A stretch of 64,000 bases of DNA, from assembly GCA_016706545.1 (NCBI GenBank), contig JADJJK010000009.1, positions 62,001 to 126,000 on the forward strand, given 5' to 3'. The DNA comes from Myxococcales bacterium. GTDB lineage: Bacteria; Myxococcota_A; Polyangia; Haliangiales; Haliangiaceae. Within the stretch, counting starts at the first letter, position 1. Each line of letters opens with the position of its first letter. Made by a program: the position numbers and the translations under genes. The notes beneath the pieces were generated by a model. It saw only the letters and a program-made list of their open reading frames with translations. It did not search any database and was not told where the DNA came from. Below, in pieces: positions 1-9,667 of the stretch.

Positions 1-2265
1 GGTGGGGTTGTTGTTGGCGATGGTGTCCAGGTTGCGGCGCAGGTCGCGCCAGAAGATGGCGTCGCGGACCTTGCTGTACGTGTAGTTGAGCTTGAGCTCG
101 ACGTTCTCGCCGGTCTTGCCAAGGCCAGGGATATCGAACGAGTAGTCCGCGCCCGTGCCGACCTTCCAGGTGGACGGGATGCGGAAGTTCGGGTCGATGG
201 CGTCGATGTTGCCGTCGCCGACCACGAGCTGGCGCTTGAGCGCGTCCGGGATGGTGCGGCCATCGAAGCCGGTGATGATGGCGGCGTCGCTGGTGGTGGC
301 GGTGTCCACGCGGACGCCGTCGTTGGTGTACGAGTTGGACACCCACACCGTCGGGGTGCCGCCGCTGTAGAGGCCCACGCCGCCGCGCAGGTTGAGCCGC
401 GGCAGCGCGCGGTAGCTCAGGCCAAGGCGCGGCAGGAGGATGTTCTTGCCGTCGATGGTGCTGGTGTTGGAGAAGCCGTAGCGGCGCTGGAAGTTGGGGT
501 TCGCGGCGATGTTGAGCGAGGCGTGGTAGCCCTCGAGGCGGACACCGGCCTGCACGGTGAGGTCCGGGGTGACCTCGAACTGATCCTGCAGGTAGCCGGC
601 GATGACGCTGGTGTTCCAGTCCGCCGCGGCGTCCGTCGGGTTGTGCGACAGCGCGTTGTTGTACCGGATCGAGGTGGGGATCTTGTTGCGGAAGTTGGCG
701 AGCGAGGCGTAGTCAGCGACGCCGCGGCTGCCAGCGACAAACAGGTTGTCGATGGCGAGGTAGTCGTACTCCGCGCCGCCGGTTATGAGGTGGTTGCCCA
801 GGAGCAGGTTGCCCTGCGCGCGGCCGTGATAGACGTCGTTGTCCAGCTCGTTGGCGTGACGGAACTCGTCGGGGCCAAGCAGGATCTGGCCAGCCAGCGG
901 GGTGCGGATGGTGACCGCGGCGAAGTCCGTGCCGTTGAGCGACTTCTGGCGGTTGGCCACCAGCTTGCCGGAGACCTCGAGCTCGGTGGAGAACTTGTCC
1001 GACCAGTCCGAGAACAGGCGCGCGGCGACGGTGTTGAGCGTGTCCTTGGCGTCGTACCAGTTGGACGACAGCGGCAAGATCGTGTCGCTGGCGCCGGTGT
1101 TCTGGATGGCGTTGCCGCTGGTGCGCTGGTAGCTCACGCTCAGGCGGTGCTGCTGGTTGATGGCCCAGTCGACCTTGGCCAGGAGCTTGAGGTCGCTCTC
1201 GTCCACCGAGCGCGCTGGGTCGCCGGCTTCGAAGCCGTAGACCTCGCGCGCGATGGCCTGCGCCTCTTCCATCTCGGCCAGGGTGACCTTGCTGGTGATG
1301 TTGGCGGCGTCGGAGCCAGCCGGGCCGGCGTCCACCGGCGTGGTGGCCGACAGGCCCTCCACGCTGGCCAGGAAGTGGACCTTGTCCTTGATGATGGGAC
1401 CGCCCACGGTGGCGCCAAAGCGGGCCTCCCGGAAGTCCACCTTCAGCTCGTTGTCGCGCGACTTGTTTCCGACCAGCGAGTCGTTGGCGAAGGTGCCGAT
1501 GACCTGACCGTGGAACTCGTTGGTGCCGGTCTTGGTGACGATGTTGACGTTACCGCCGAGGAACTTGCCGTAGCGCACGTCGAAGGGCGACGACTCGACC
1601 GCGACCTCTTCGACGGCGGACAGGGCCACCGGCGAGCGGCGGGTGGGGTAGCCGCTGGCGTTGAGGCCGAAGTCGTCGTCCTGGCGGGTGCCGTCGACGG
1701 TGACGCTGTTGAAGCGGTTGTTGGTGCCGTCGATGGACAGCGCCTTGTCGCGGCCCTCGGCGTACGCGCCCGGGGTCAGGCGGACGACGTCCTTGGGATC
1801 GCGACCGATGGAGGGCAGCTCGCCGATGTCCTCGGCGGCGACCACGGTCTTGGCCGAGGCGTTGCGCGGCGTGTTGGTGACGACGATGTTGATGATCTCC
1901 TCCGTCAGCTTCAACGCGACGTTCATGTCGCGCGTCTTGCCGGCGGTGAGCATGATCTTGTCCTCGGAGAACGGGGCAAAGCCCAGGGACAAGACGGACA
2001 CGCGGTACGGTCCGCCGACGCGCAGACCGGTGAAGGCGAAGTCGCCGGTCTCGTTGGTCTGGACGGTCTTCTCGTTGCCGCTGGGGACGTGCAGCAGGGT
2101 CACGTCAGCGGCGACGATTGGCTCGCCGTCATCTGCGGTCACCGTGCCGCGCAACGCGGCGGTGATGACCTGCGCCGATGCGGATCCGGCGAGCCATGCA
2201 CAAACAAGGAGGGTGAAGAGTATCAGGTGAGGTGCGCGGGGGAGGCCTAGGCGACGAGCAGGCAT
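1..2265 (-). CDS. TonB-dependent receptor, Oar-like (C-terminus cut off by window edge)
   Basis: Outer-membrane receptor of the TonB-dependent family. The visible 755 codons begin with a signal peptide ending near ASA-Q (residues 1-32). A carboxypeptidase-regulatory-like beta-sandwich follows (about 35-118, with ETGDFAFTGL). The plug comes next (about 125-255; SIDGTNNRFNSVTVDGT and VRYGKFLGGNVNIVTKTGTN are typical of Oar/CarboxypepD_reg receptors), then the start of the beta-barrel. The gene is open to base 1, so the rest of the barrel lies outside. The start chosen is the ATG at 2265, because it gives a proper signal peptide; AAGGG lies about 9 nt upstream. Family members import large substrates using TonB energy; in M. 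xanthus Oar is needed for development. The substrate here is unknown. Confidence 0.9.
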   Translation of the reverse strand, partial: MPARRLGLPRAPHLILFTLLVCAWLAGSASAQVITAALRGTVTADDGEPIVAADVTLLHVPSGNEKTVQTNETGDFAFTGLRVGGPYRVSVLSLGFAPFSEDKIMLTAGKTRDMNVALKLTEEIINIVVTNTPRNASAKTVVAAEDIGELPSIGRDPKDVVRLTPGAYAEGRDKALSIDGTNNRFNSVTVDGTRQDDDFGLNASGYPTRRSPVALSAVEEVAVESSPFDVRYGKFLGGNVNIVTKTGTNEFHGQVIGTFANDSLVGNKSRDNELKVDFREARFGATVGGPIIKDKVHFLASVEGLSATTPVDAGPAGSDAANITSKVTLAEMEEAQAIAREVYGFEAGDPARSVDESDLKLLAKVDWAINQQHRLSVSYQRTSGNAIQNTGASDTILPLSSNWYDAKDTLNTVAARLFSDWSDKFSTELEVSGKLVANRQKSLNGTDFAAVTIRTPLAGQILLGPDEFRHANELDNDVYHGRAQGNLLLGNHLITGGAEYDYLAIDNLFVAGSRGVADYASLANFRNKIPTSIRYNNALSHNPTDAAADWNTSVIAGYLQDQFEVTPDLTVQAGVRLEGYHASLNIAANPNFQRRYGFSNTSTIDGKNILLPRLGLSYRALPRLNLRGGVGLYSGGTPTVWVSNSYTNDGVRVDTATTSDAAIITGFDGRTIPDALKRQLVVGDGNIDAIDPNFRIPSTWKVGTGADYSFDIPGLGKTGENVELKLNYTYSKVRDAIFWRDLRRNLDTIANNNPT

Positions 2266-2590
2266 GTTGTGGAACCCTTTCAACGGCAGTTGGCCGACGC
2301 TGCGCGCACTCTATGGTGGGCGTATGACGGCTCGCAACGGCTTTGCGCGCGTACCTGCGCATACGTAGGTGGATGAAGCAAGCGACGGATTGTTCCGCCT
2401 GCACCGCGTCACCAAGGTGTTGCTCGGCCGTTGCGCAGGGCCCACAGGTAGGTAGCGAAATCGCTGCACGCCGGTTGCACACAAGCGCAAGCCATGAGAT
2501 GGCTGCAAGCTCGGGGTGAGCGAGGGCTCGCCGCTTCGGCGCGGCTCGCGCCCAATTTGGAGCAGCGGCTCGGTGCGCGGGCGTCTGGGG
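2266..2590. other. Intergenic region upstream of the TonB receptor
   Basis: About 325 bases lie between the receptor start and the end of the DUF4157 gene. Open frames here on either strand look like compositional shadows with Arg/Ala/Pro-rich products. The part nearest the receptor (2280-2400) must hold its promoter, but I cannot pick out a convincing -35/-10 pair. I see no RNA gene or terminator. Confidence 0.4.
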
Positions 2591-4939
2591 CTATGGGCCC
2601 GTGCCCGAGCTGCCGCCCTTGCCAGGGCCGGTGCTTGAGCTGCCCGAGCTGCCAGCCGAGCCCGCGGCGCCAGTCGTGCCTCCGGCGCCTTGCTGCGGAT
2701 CCACGGCGCCGTCGAACCAGGCCTTGGTGGTGGGGTCCACCTTGGCGAGCAGCTCGCCCTTGGCGCCTGGCGGCTGGTAGTACGCCGCGTACGCCTCCGC
2801 GAACCACTCGCTGGGTGCGCGGAACTGGTAGGTGGAGACCTTGCGGTCGCGGGCCGACTGCTTGTAGCTGACCCAGTTCTTTTCGTAGGACTCATGGTAG
2901 ATGCGGCCGCCCAGCGGCACGCCACCTGCGTCTTTCTTCCACGGCGAGTCGAACGCGACGAGCAGCGACTTCACGGCGTCGTCGTCTTTGATGCTGGTGA
3001 GCTGCGCGTCCTGTTCGGGGTTGGTCGCGTGGTCAGCGAGGAAGGGGAGCTTGCCCAGGCGAGCGGAGAGCTGCAGCGGCTTTTGGTCATCAATGACGGA
3101 TTGCAGGCATTGGATGATGGCGAGCTTCTGCGCCTCGTTGGGCCAGGTGCTGATCTTGCCGCCGGAGGCCACCACCATGCGTATCGCCATCGAGTCTGGC
3201 TTGTTCCACTGCAACCAGGCGCCGCCGCTCTCGGTCTTGACGTAGCTGTCGCCGCCGACGTTCTTCTCGACCTGGTGGCCGACCTCGTGGCGCACGGTCG
3301 CGTCAAAGAGGTTCTTGCCGCGCATCGGATCATCCTTGTCCGTGTACTTGCCGACCTCGAGGTCCTTGTCGAGGTCTTTGCTGTCGCCGTATCCAAGCTC
3401 AGCGGAGCCGCTTCCAGCCTGGCCCACGATGTTCGTGGCGCGGTACCTCGTCAGCGACGTGAGGTTGTCGTTGTGCTCGACGTGCGCCGCGGGGAGCGTC
3501 TCGAGCACGTCCCAGCAGTGGCGCAGCCCGCGCTTGTCCCATGGCACGCCGTTCCTGTCCGTGGACGCATCCACGATGAGGGTGAAGCGCAGGCCGACCC
3601 AGTGACACAGGGTCATGATCTCGGCGTCGGGCGTGTTGTCAAAGAGCAGGCGCAGGAGCGGGTACTCCTGCTCGCCGACGTCGGCCAGGTTCGCTGACAG
3701 GTGACTTCGCAGCTTGGCGCCGAGCTTGATGGCCAGCGTAGTCTGCTGCGGCGTGGTCAGGACGCGCAGGATCTGAAACACCTTCGCGGCCTCGGCCTTG
3801 TTGGTCCAGTCAAACGTGCCGTACGTCAGCAAGGCCTTGATGTATGGCTGGATCGCGTCTGGTCCCATGGCCACCAGCACCTTGGTGTAACCGCTGGTCT
3901 GCTTGGCGGACTCCGGCAGGTTGTCGAGCAAGCGGGTCTTGTACGTCTGGCCCAGGCGCGCCATGGCGCTGGTGAGCTCGGCGGACGGCAGCGCGGCCAG
4001 GATGGCCAGCGCCTCGGCGGCCTCGACGTCCGAGAGGATCCAGTCTTCGTCGTCTTCGTCGCCCGAGAGCAACGCCTCGACGTCCGAGACCGCGTCGCGC
4101 ATCAGCGAGCCGCCGACGCCGGTGGTCACGGTGGCGGTGCCGCCGGACACGGCGGCGTGGGCGATCTGATCGGCCTCTTGCTCCAGCGGCTGCCCAGGTT
4201 GCGAGACGCCAGCCTCGACCTTGGCGCCCTGGGTCTGCTGCAGGGTGTGCGCCAGCTCGTGCGACATGAGCTCGCGGTCGCCGGGAGACTCCTGCGCCGA
4301 CAGATAGATGTTGTTGCCGGTGGTGAAGGCGCGCGCGCTCACCGCGTGCGCGGCCGCGGCGGACGCCTCGTCGGTGTGGACGCGGACGTCGCCCAGCGGC
4401 TGGCCGGTGGCGCGCTCCACGCCGGCGGCGATGTCTTGCTGCACCGGCTGCCCGCCAGAGGTCGGCGCCGCGGCGAGCGCGGTCGCCGCGCTGTCAGGTC
4501 CGCGTCCGCCGAGCAGCGGCGTGACCTCGCCCAGCGCTGCGTCGGCGCCCTTGCGCTGCACCGGGCTCGCGGCGCCCGCTGCTGCTGCGAGGGGGCGAGG
4601 GCGCTTGCGCCGCAGCCCTGCGCCGGTCGCTCCGGCGGGCGCCGCGGCGCCCGCAGCCCCTTGGCCATCGCCTGGCTCGGCCTGTCCGCCGGCCTGGCCT
4701 AGCCCCATGGCGGCCATCAGCGCGCCGTCGGCCAGCCAGTCGCCGCTGCGCTCGGCGCCGGGCTGCGCCAAGGGCTGCGACGCGCGCCGCGATGACAGCT
4801 CGACGTCGTCAGCGTGGTCGTGGGCTGCCGCGCCGCCACCTTCTGCGTCGCTCGCCCCGTCGCTGGCGCGCTGGCGCTGCACGGGCGTCCCCACGTCTTC
4901 AAAGGGCGCGGATTGTGGAGTGCGGCGGAGGGTCTCCAT
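2591..4939 (-). CDS. DUF4157 (eCIS-core) protein with C-terminal zincin-like metallopeptidase domain
   Basis: A 782-residue probable toxin/effector. The N-terminal about 180 residues are Ala/Gly/Gln-rich and disordered. A DUF4157 domain follows (about 165-270) with the VRVHTD segment and the HELAH motif at 227-231; this domain is common in extracellular contractile-injection-system cargo and in polymorphic toxins. A second HExxH (HEVGH, 551-555), with a downstream SEWFAEAYA segment near residue 710, looks like a zinc metallopeptidase: two His in the motif and a Glu as third ligand. The C-terminal about 45 residues are a Gly/Ser-rich tail. There is no signal peptide, consistent with non-Sec delivery. 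The start at 4939 has GAGG upstream. No immunity gene is recognised next to it. The toxin role is inferred from domain architecture. Confidence 0.75.
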   Translation of the reverse strand: METLRRTPQSAPFEDVGTPVQRQRASDGASDAEGGGAAAHDHADDVELSSRRASQPLAQPGAERSGDWLADGALMAAMGLGQAGGQAEPGDGQGAAGAAAPAGATGAGLRRKRPRPLAAAAGAASPVQRKGADAALGEVTPLLGGRGPDSAATALAAAPTSGGQPVQQDIAAGVERATGQPLGDVRVHTDEASAAAAHAVSARAFTTGNNIYLSAQESPGDRELMSHELAHTLQQTQGAKVEAGVSQPGQPLEQEADQIAHAAVSGGTATVTTGVGGSLMRDAVSDVEALLSGDEDDEDWILSDVEAAEALAILAALPSAELTSAMARLGQTYKTRLLDNLPESAKQTSGYTKVLVAMGPDAIQPYIKALLTYGTFDWTNKAEAAKVFQILRVLTTPQQTTLAIKLGAKLRSHLSANLADVGEQEYPLLRLLFDNTPDAEIMTLCHWVGLRFTLIVDASTDRNGVPWDKRGLRHCWDVLETLPAAHVEHNDNLTSLTRYRATNIVGQAGSGSAELGYGDSKDLDKDLEVGKYTDKDDPMRGKNLFDATVRHEVGHQVEKNVGGDSYVKTESGGAWLQWNKPDSMAIRMVVASGGKISTWPNEAQKLAIIQCLQSVIDDQKPLQLSARLGKLPFLADHATNPEQDAQLTSIKDDDAVKSLLVAFDSPWKKDAGGVPLGGRIYHESYEKNWVSYKQSARDRKVSTYQFRAPSEWFAEAYAAYYQPPGAKGELLAKVDPTTKAWFDGAVDPQQGAGGTTGAAGSAGSSGSSSTGPGKGGSSGTGP

Positions 4940-5284
4940 CTACATGCCTCGCTGGTTGAGCCCGGATCCGGCAAGTGTCATTTAAACACTAACCAGGGAG
5001 CACACTATCAGAGTTCACCGCAGATTGGGCAGGTTTGTGAGTCGATCGTCGAGGAAATAACTCCATGGATTTCAAACAGATAGGGCAAGAGTAAGCAGCG
5101 TGAGGCTGCCTGCAATAGCGTGCCAACTGTTGCGGCCCAGACATCTCCGACGGCGCGCAGGCTCTCGCAGCGCGCCGCAGGTCACCGCAGCGCGCGGCAG
5201 GCCCTCGCAGCGCGCCGCAGGTCACCGCAGCGCGCGGCAGGCTCTCGCAGCGCGCCACGCACCGCCCGCACCGGGCCGCCTGGC
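4940..5284. promoter_or_regulatory. Intergenic region with AT-rich promoter stretch
   Basis: About 345 bases lie between two minus-strand genes. The part near the DUF4157 start (about 4975-5100) is clearly less GC-rich than the surroundings and probably holds its promoter. The rest is a 20-nt tandem repeat, listed separately. No gene is seen. Confidence 0.4.
5151..5257. repeat. 20-nt tandem repeat, 5 copies, with 40-nt alternation
   Basis: Five 20-nt units start at 5161, 5181, 5201, 5221 and 5241, sharing the core CGCAGCGCGC. Odd and even units differ in a regular way (GCTCTCGCAG versus GTCACCGCAG starts), so the higher-order period is 40 nt. The array lies just past the end of the TPR gene on the minus strand. 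There are no unique spacers, so it is not CRISPR. Confidence 0.85.
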
Positions 5285-8200
5285 TTACCGTCCGCGGAGG
5301 CTCATGAGCATGCGCTTGACCTCTTCGGCCTGGGGCGTGCTGGCCGGGCTACGCGCCAGATACGTCTCCCAGGCGCGGCGCGCGGCGGCGTCGTTGCGCC
5401 GATCGCTCTCGATGCGCCCGAGCTGGTAGAGCGCCTCGGTCAGCCAGGGCACCTTGGCGTCGCCGCGTCGCTCATCAGCCAGCGCGGCGGCGGTGGCGCG
5501 GCCGAGCGCGGTCGCGGCCTGCGCGGCTTGCTCCAGCTCGATATAGGCCAGGCCCAAGCGGTAGTCGGTCTCGGCGCCGGCCTTGATCTCGTTGGCGCGG
5601 CTGTACCACGCGGCCGCGGCCTTGAACTGGCGCAGCTCCTGGTAGGCGATGCCGACGAGATAGAGCACCTCGCGCTCGCGCGGATCGAGCTGGTTTGCCT
5701 GCAGCAAGGCCTCGAGCGCCTTGGGTGGCTCTCGTCGCTCGAGCCGCAGGCGTCCCAGCCCCAGCAGCGAGGACACCGACGGCCGCAGCTCCACCGCCTG
5801 GGCGTAGACGCGCAGCGCTTCTTCCTTGAAGCGGCTATCGCCGGTGGCGCTGCCGAGCGCCTCGGTCGCCTTGCCGAGCGCGTCGAGATACTCCGGGTCG
5901 CGGTCGAGGTTGACCGCGCGTGAGAGATCGCGACGCGCGTCTTCGAGCTTGCCGGCGTGCAGCGCGCCCAGGCCGCGCAGGAAGTACCCGGCTGCGTCGC
6001 CCTCAGGCACCTGCGCCAGGATCTCTGCGCCCTGCTTGGCGGCTTGCTCGATCTCGCCCATGCGCGCCAAGAAGCGCCCGGCGTGCGCGCGCAGTCCGAT
6101 GGAGGCCCCCTCGAGGGCCAGCAGCCGTTCGTACAGCGCACCGGCGTCCTTGATGCGCCCCGCCTCCTCCATCGTGGACGCAAGCTCGGTGCCCAGATCT
6201 GCGCGGGTGGGCGCGGTGGTGAAGCCGGCCTGCAAGAGCTCGATGGCCTGCTGCAGCCGCCCCAGCTTGCGCGCCGCCTTGGCGAGCTGCAGGCGCGCGT
6301 CGAGATCGTCGGGGCGCTGCGCCACCGCAGCGGTGAGCCACTCCTCGGCCTTGGTGGCGTTGCCCGCGGCCAGGTACGCGGCGCCCAGGGTCACCGCCAC
6401 GCTGGAGTCCTGGCTGGCGCGCTTGGTGAGCGGCAAGAGCAGCGCCTCCACCTCGGCTCGCTGCGCCGCGGCCTCCGCTTCGTCCTTGGATTGATCCGCC
6501 AGGTGGGTCAAGAGCGAGACCGCGGCCATGGTGGGGGCGAGATCGGCCTCGCCGGCGGAGGTGATGGCCTCGCGGTAGAGCGCCAGCGCACCGGCGGAGT
6601 CGCTCGACAGCTCGAGCAGCCGGCCGGACAGCAGCGCGAGCTGTGCCTTGTGCATCGGGTGGGTTGGCTTGGCCGCGCGCACGTCGTCGAGGCGCTTGCG
6701 GGCCGCGTCCTGCTGGCGCTGCGCCAGGTCGAGCTCGGCGGCCAGCAGCACGGCCGTCAGATCCTTGGCCGCCACCGCGAGCACCTTGTCGATGGTCTCG
6801 CGCGCGGTCTCCAGCCGTCCGTTGGCCAGCTCCACCTGCGCCAGCCCGAGCGTGAGCGGCAGATCTTCGGGCTTGACCTCGAGCCCCTTGCGATAGCGCT
6901 CGGCGGCGAGCTCGAGCCGCCCGCTGCGGCGCGCCTCGTCTCCGGCCAGCCCCCACGCCCGCGCGACGGCGCGCGGGTCGCCCTGCGCCAGGTCCTTGCG
7001 CTGCAAGATCGCGAGCACGTCGCTCTCGCGTTGCCGTGCTTGCGCGGACGGCAGGGCGGAGGCCAGCTCCACCTGCGCGCCCAGGTGGTTGCCGTCGAGC
7101 TCGAGCACCGCGGCGAAATCGGCGCGCGCGCCGTCGAGGTCTCCGGTGGTCAGCTTGGCCTGCCCGCGGGCGTACAGCGCGGACAGCTTGTGCGCGCCGG
7201 GCGCGGCGAGCGCGCGATCCAGCGCGGCGACCGCCTCCGGCGAGCCGGCGGCCAGCTTGGCCCATCCCGCGTACAGCAGCAGGTTGGCGCTGCCGCCAGA
7301 GGCAGCGGCCGGGCGCGCCAGCATCTCCGTCAGCAGGGACTCTGCTTGCTCCGGCTTGCCGTTGGCCAGCGCAGCCAGCGCGCGGGCGCGCTGGATCGGC
7401 GGCGTGGTGATGGCCTCCGCCGCGGCCTTCGCCAGGAGCTGCTTGCCGGAGCGGATGCGGCTGGCAGCGGCGATGCCGTCGTTCAGCGCGCTGGCGAAGT
7501 TCGCCTCCGCGGCGAGGCCGATGGCCTCGACGTTGCCCTCGTCGAGCACGAGCACCTGCTTGGCCGCGCCGACCGCGCGCATCCAGTGGCCAGGGTTGGT
7601 GGCCACCAGCGCGCGGCGCGCGGTGGCCAGCCCCAGGGCGATCTGCTCGCGGCGCTCCTGGGCCGCCGCATAGAACCGGTAGCCCACGATGCCGCCGGCA
7701 CCCAGGAGCACGACACCCAGGATGGCCACCAGGAGCAGGCGCCGACGTTTGCGGTCGTGTGCGGCCGCCGCAGGTGTGGCCGCGCTGCTGCTGGGCTTGC
7801 CCGCGAGGCCTGGGTCGCTGGAGACCTGGCGCGGCGCCGGCCGCGTGCTGTCGACGATGAGCGCGACGTCGCTGTGCCCGTGCTCCGGGGCAGGCGGCGC
7901 CACCGCCACCACCGCGACCGGCGGCGGCCACGGCGGCAACGCGGCGGAGGATGGACGGCTGGGCGGTGGCAAGCCCAGATCGATGGACGAGCTCGCCGGA
8001 CCCAGGTCCAAGAACGGCGGATTCGAGGAGGGCGCGCGGCGCGCGCGCAGCCCCAGATCGACCGGCTCGCCGGCGCCAGGCACCGGGATATCATCGAACA
8101 GCGAGCCCGGCGCGCTCGGCGTCTTGGCGCGCAGCGGCGCGTCTGCGTGCAGCGGCGTCTTGACGCGCGGCGGCGCGTCTGCGTGCGGCGGCGCGCCTGG

Positions 8201-9568
8201 GTGCGGGGCGGCTTCCGCTGGGCGCGTCAGGCGGCCGGGCGCGTCGTCGAAGAAGCCCTTGGGCGCCATGGCGTTGGTCGGCGCGTCTGTCGGGCGCGGC
8301 AGGTCATCGAAGAAGCCCTTGGGCGCCAGCTCGGTGCCCTGGTTGGACAGCGCCGGCTGCGGCAGGTCGTCGAAGAAGCCCTTGGGCACCGGGAGCTCTG
8401 GCGGGAGCTCGGCGCGGGGCGTCGGCAGATCGCTGATGCCCTTGGGCATGGGCAAGTTGCTGGGGCCGCCCACCCGCGGCACGGGCAGATCGATGGGGCT
8501 GCCCGCAGACCGGGGCAGGGGGCCAGCTCCGGGGGCGCGCGGCGTGGGCAGATCGACGATGCCAGCTCCGGGGGCGCGCGGGGCGGGCAGATCGACGATG
8601 CCGGCTCCGGGGGCGCGCGGCGTGGGCAGATCGACGATGCCAGCTCCGGGGGCGCGCGGCGCGGGCAGATCGACGATGCCAGCTCCGGCGGCGCGCGGGG
8701 CGGGCAGATCGACGATGCCGGCTCCGGGGGCGCGCGGGGCGGGCAGATCGACGACGCCGGCTCCGGCGGCGCGTGGCGCGGGCAGATCGACGATGCCAGC
8801 TCCGGCGGCGCGCGGGGCGGGCAGATCGACGACGCCGGCTCCTGGGGCGCGCGGCGCCGGCAGATCGACGACGCCGGCCGGCGCCGCAGGGCGGGGCGCC
8901 GCGCGGTCGAGCGCCGCCGCACCCGTTCGCAGCCGAGGGGCAGGCAGATCGACGACGCCGCCGAGCGAGGCGCTGCGCACCGGCGCTGGCAGGTCCACGC
9001 CGCCGGTCATCCCCGGTGCGCCTGGCGCGCCCGCCGGCACGTTCGACTCGGGGAAGAACGGGTCCGCCGCAGGCCGCGGTTGCCCCGCCGCCGAGCGCTT
9101 GGGCGCCGGCAGATCCGTGGCCTCGGCTTCGCCGCGTCGCGACGGCTCGAAGCTTGGCCTGGCGCTGCCGGCCGGGCCAAACGCCGGCTCGACGTTCGCT
9201 GGCCCCAGCAGATCGTCAAGGTCCAGCGACGCCACGGCGCTGGCGCGCTTGGGAGCAGGGAGGTCTCCTTCGCCCGGCTCGCTGGCCCCCGGAGGTGACA
9301 GGTCGAGCCCTGCGGCCAGCACTCCGGGCCGAGGGGAGGTTGGCGCCGGCAGGTCGTGGTCGTCCATGGCAGCGCGCGCGCTCGCTGCGCCCAGGCCGTG
9401 CGCGGTCGCGCGGAGCGCAACCTGCGGCGGCGCGCCCGGCATGGCCGCGCGCGGCACCGGGATTCGCGAGCGGCATACTCCACATGCAACATGTCCTCCC
9501 GCCGCAGCCGGGTCGACTGGATTGGGAGTGCCGCAGGTCGGGCAAGCCACCTCGATCATCTCGGCCAT
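5285..9568 (-). CDS. Zinc-ribbon, repeat-linker, single-TM, TPR protein
   Basis: A large protein (about 1427 aa) of a type frequent in myxobacteria. It starts with a short zinc ribbon, CPTCGTPNP followed by CGVC (residues about 7-35). A Pro/Ala-rich cytoplasmic linker of about 550 residues follows, with about ten tandem copies of a 13-residue IVDLPAPRAPGAG-type unit and several copies of PKGFFDDLP. One transmembrane segment (LLLVAILGVVLLGAG, about residue 620) comes next, then an external region of some twenty TPR-like helical repeats to the C-terminus. The frame extends further upstream, but the ATG at 9568 places the zinc ribbon at the N-terminus as in similar proteins. Likely a scaffold; the partner is unknown. 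The gene is followed by a 20-nt repeat array. Confidence 0.75.
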   Translation of the reverse strand: MAEMIEVACPTCGTPNPVDPAAAGGHVACGVCRSRIPVPRAAMPGAPPQVALRATAHGLGAASARAAMDDHDLPAPTSPRPGVLAAGLDLSPPGASEPGEGDLPAPKRASAVASLDLDDLLGPANVEPAFGPAGSARPSFEPSRRGEAEATDLPAPKRSAAGQPRPAADPFFPESNVPAGAPGAPGMTGGVDLPAPVRSASLGGVVDLPAPRLRTGAAALDRAAPRPAAPAGVVDLPAPRAPGAGVVDLPAPRAAGAGIVDLPAPRAAGAGVVDLPAPRAPGAGIVDLPAPRAAGAGIVDLPAPRAPGAGIVDLPTPRAPGAGIVDLPAPRAPGAGIVDLPTPRAPGAGPLPRSAGSPIDLPVPRVGGPSNLPMPKGISDLPTPRAELPPELPVPKGFFDDLPQPALSNQGTELAPKGFFDDLPRPTDAPTNAMAPKGFFDDAPGRLTRPAEAAPHPGAPPHADAPPRVKTPLHADAPLRAKTPSAPGSLFDDIPVPGAGEPVDLGLRARRAPSSNPPFLDLGPASSSIDLGLPPPSRPSSAALPPWPPPVAVVAVAPPAPEHGHSDVALIVDSTRPAPRQVSSDPGLAGKPSSSAATPAAAAHDRKRRRLLLVAILGVVLLGAGGIVGYRFYAAAQERREQIALGLATARRALVATNPGHWMRAVGAAKQVLVLDEGNVEAIGLAAEANFASALNDGIAAASRIRSGKQLLAKAAAEAITTPPIQRARALAALANGKPEQAESLLTEMLARPAAASGGSANLLLYAGWAKLAAGSPEAVAALDRALAAPGAHKLSALYARGQAKLTTGDLDGARADFAAVLELDGNHLGAQVELASALPSAQARQRESDVLAILQRKDLAQGDPRAVARAWGLAGDEARRSGRLELAAERYRKGLEVKPEDLPLTLGLAQVELANGRLETARETIDKVLAVAAKDLTAVLLAAELDLAQRQQDAARKRLDDVRAAKPTHPMHKAQLALLSGRLLELSSDSAGALALYREAITSAGEADLAPTMAAVSLLTHLADQSKDEAEAAAQRAEVEALLLPLTKRASQDSSVAVTLGAAYLAAGNATKAEEWLTAAVAQRPDDLDARLQLAKAARKLGRLQQAIELLQAGFTTAPTRADLGTELASTMEEAGRIKDAGALYERLLALEGASIGLRAHAGRFLARMGEIEQAAKQGAEILAQVPEGDAAGYFLRGLGALHAGKLEDARRDLSRAVNLDRDPEYLDALGKATEALGSATGDSRFKEEALRVYAQAVELRPSVSSLLGLGRLRLERREPPKALEALLQANQLDPREREVLYLVGIAYQELRQFKAAAAWYSRANEIKAGAETDYRLGLAYIELEQAAQAATALGRATAAALADERRGDAKVPWLTEALYQLGRIESDRRNDAAARRAWETYLARSPASTPQAEEVKRMLMSLRGR
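8500..8890 (-). repeat. 39-nt in-frame coding repeat (VDLPAPR unit)
   Basis: About ten near-identical 39-nt units within the TPR gene each encode a 13-residue peptide centred on VDLPAPR. The sequence GGGCAGATCGACGA recurs on the plus strand in each unit. Differences are mostly APGAG versus AAGAG and PAP versus PTP. Copy number probably varies between strains. Confidence 0.85.
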
Positions 9569-9667
9569 GATACCCCGCGCGAAAGCCGGATGTGCGTCAG
9601 CGTGTACGGCGCCCGTCTGTACACGAATGTGCGATGGCGCGATCTCCAATGCCCGGAGGCTCGCTCG

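Noticed and set aside
523..2250. A 575-codon open frame on the plus strand opposite the TonB receptor
   Set aside because: The product is Val/Gly/Asp-rich with no domain, and the minus strand has a clear receptor with signal peptide; this is the usual GC-rich antisense shadow.
5151..5257. Repeat arrays (also 30769-30912, 41601-41663) considered as CRISPR
   Set aside because: Units are directly adjacent without unique spacers and no cas genes are near.
5957..9298. Plus-strand open frame of 1113 codons opposite the TPR gene
   Set aside because: Arg/Gly/Gln-rich shadow; the minus-strand protein has a zinc ribbon, membrane helix and TPR repeats.
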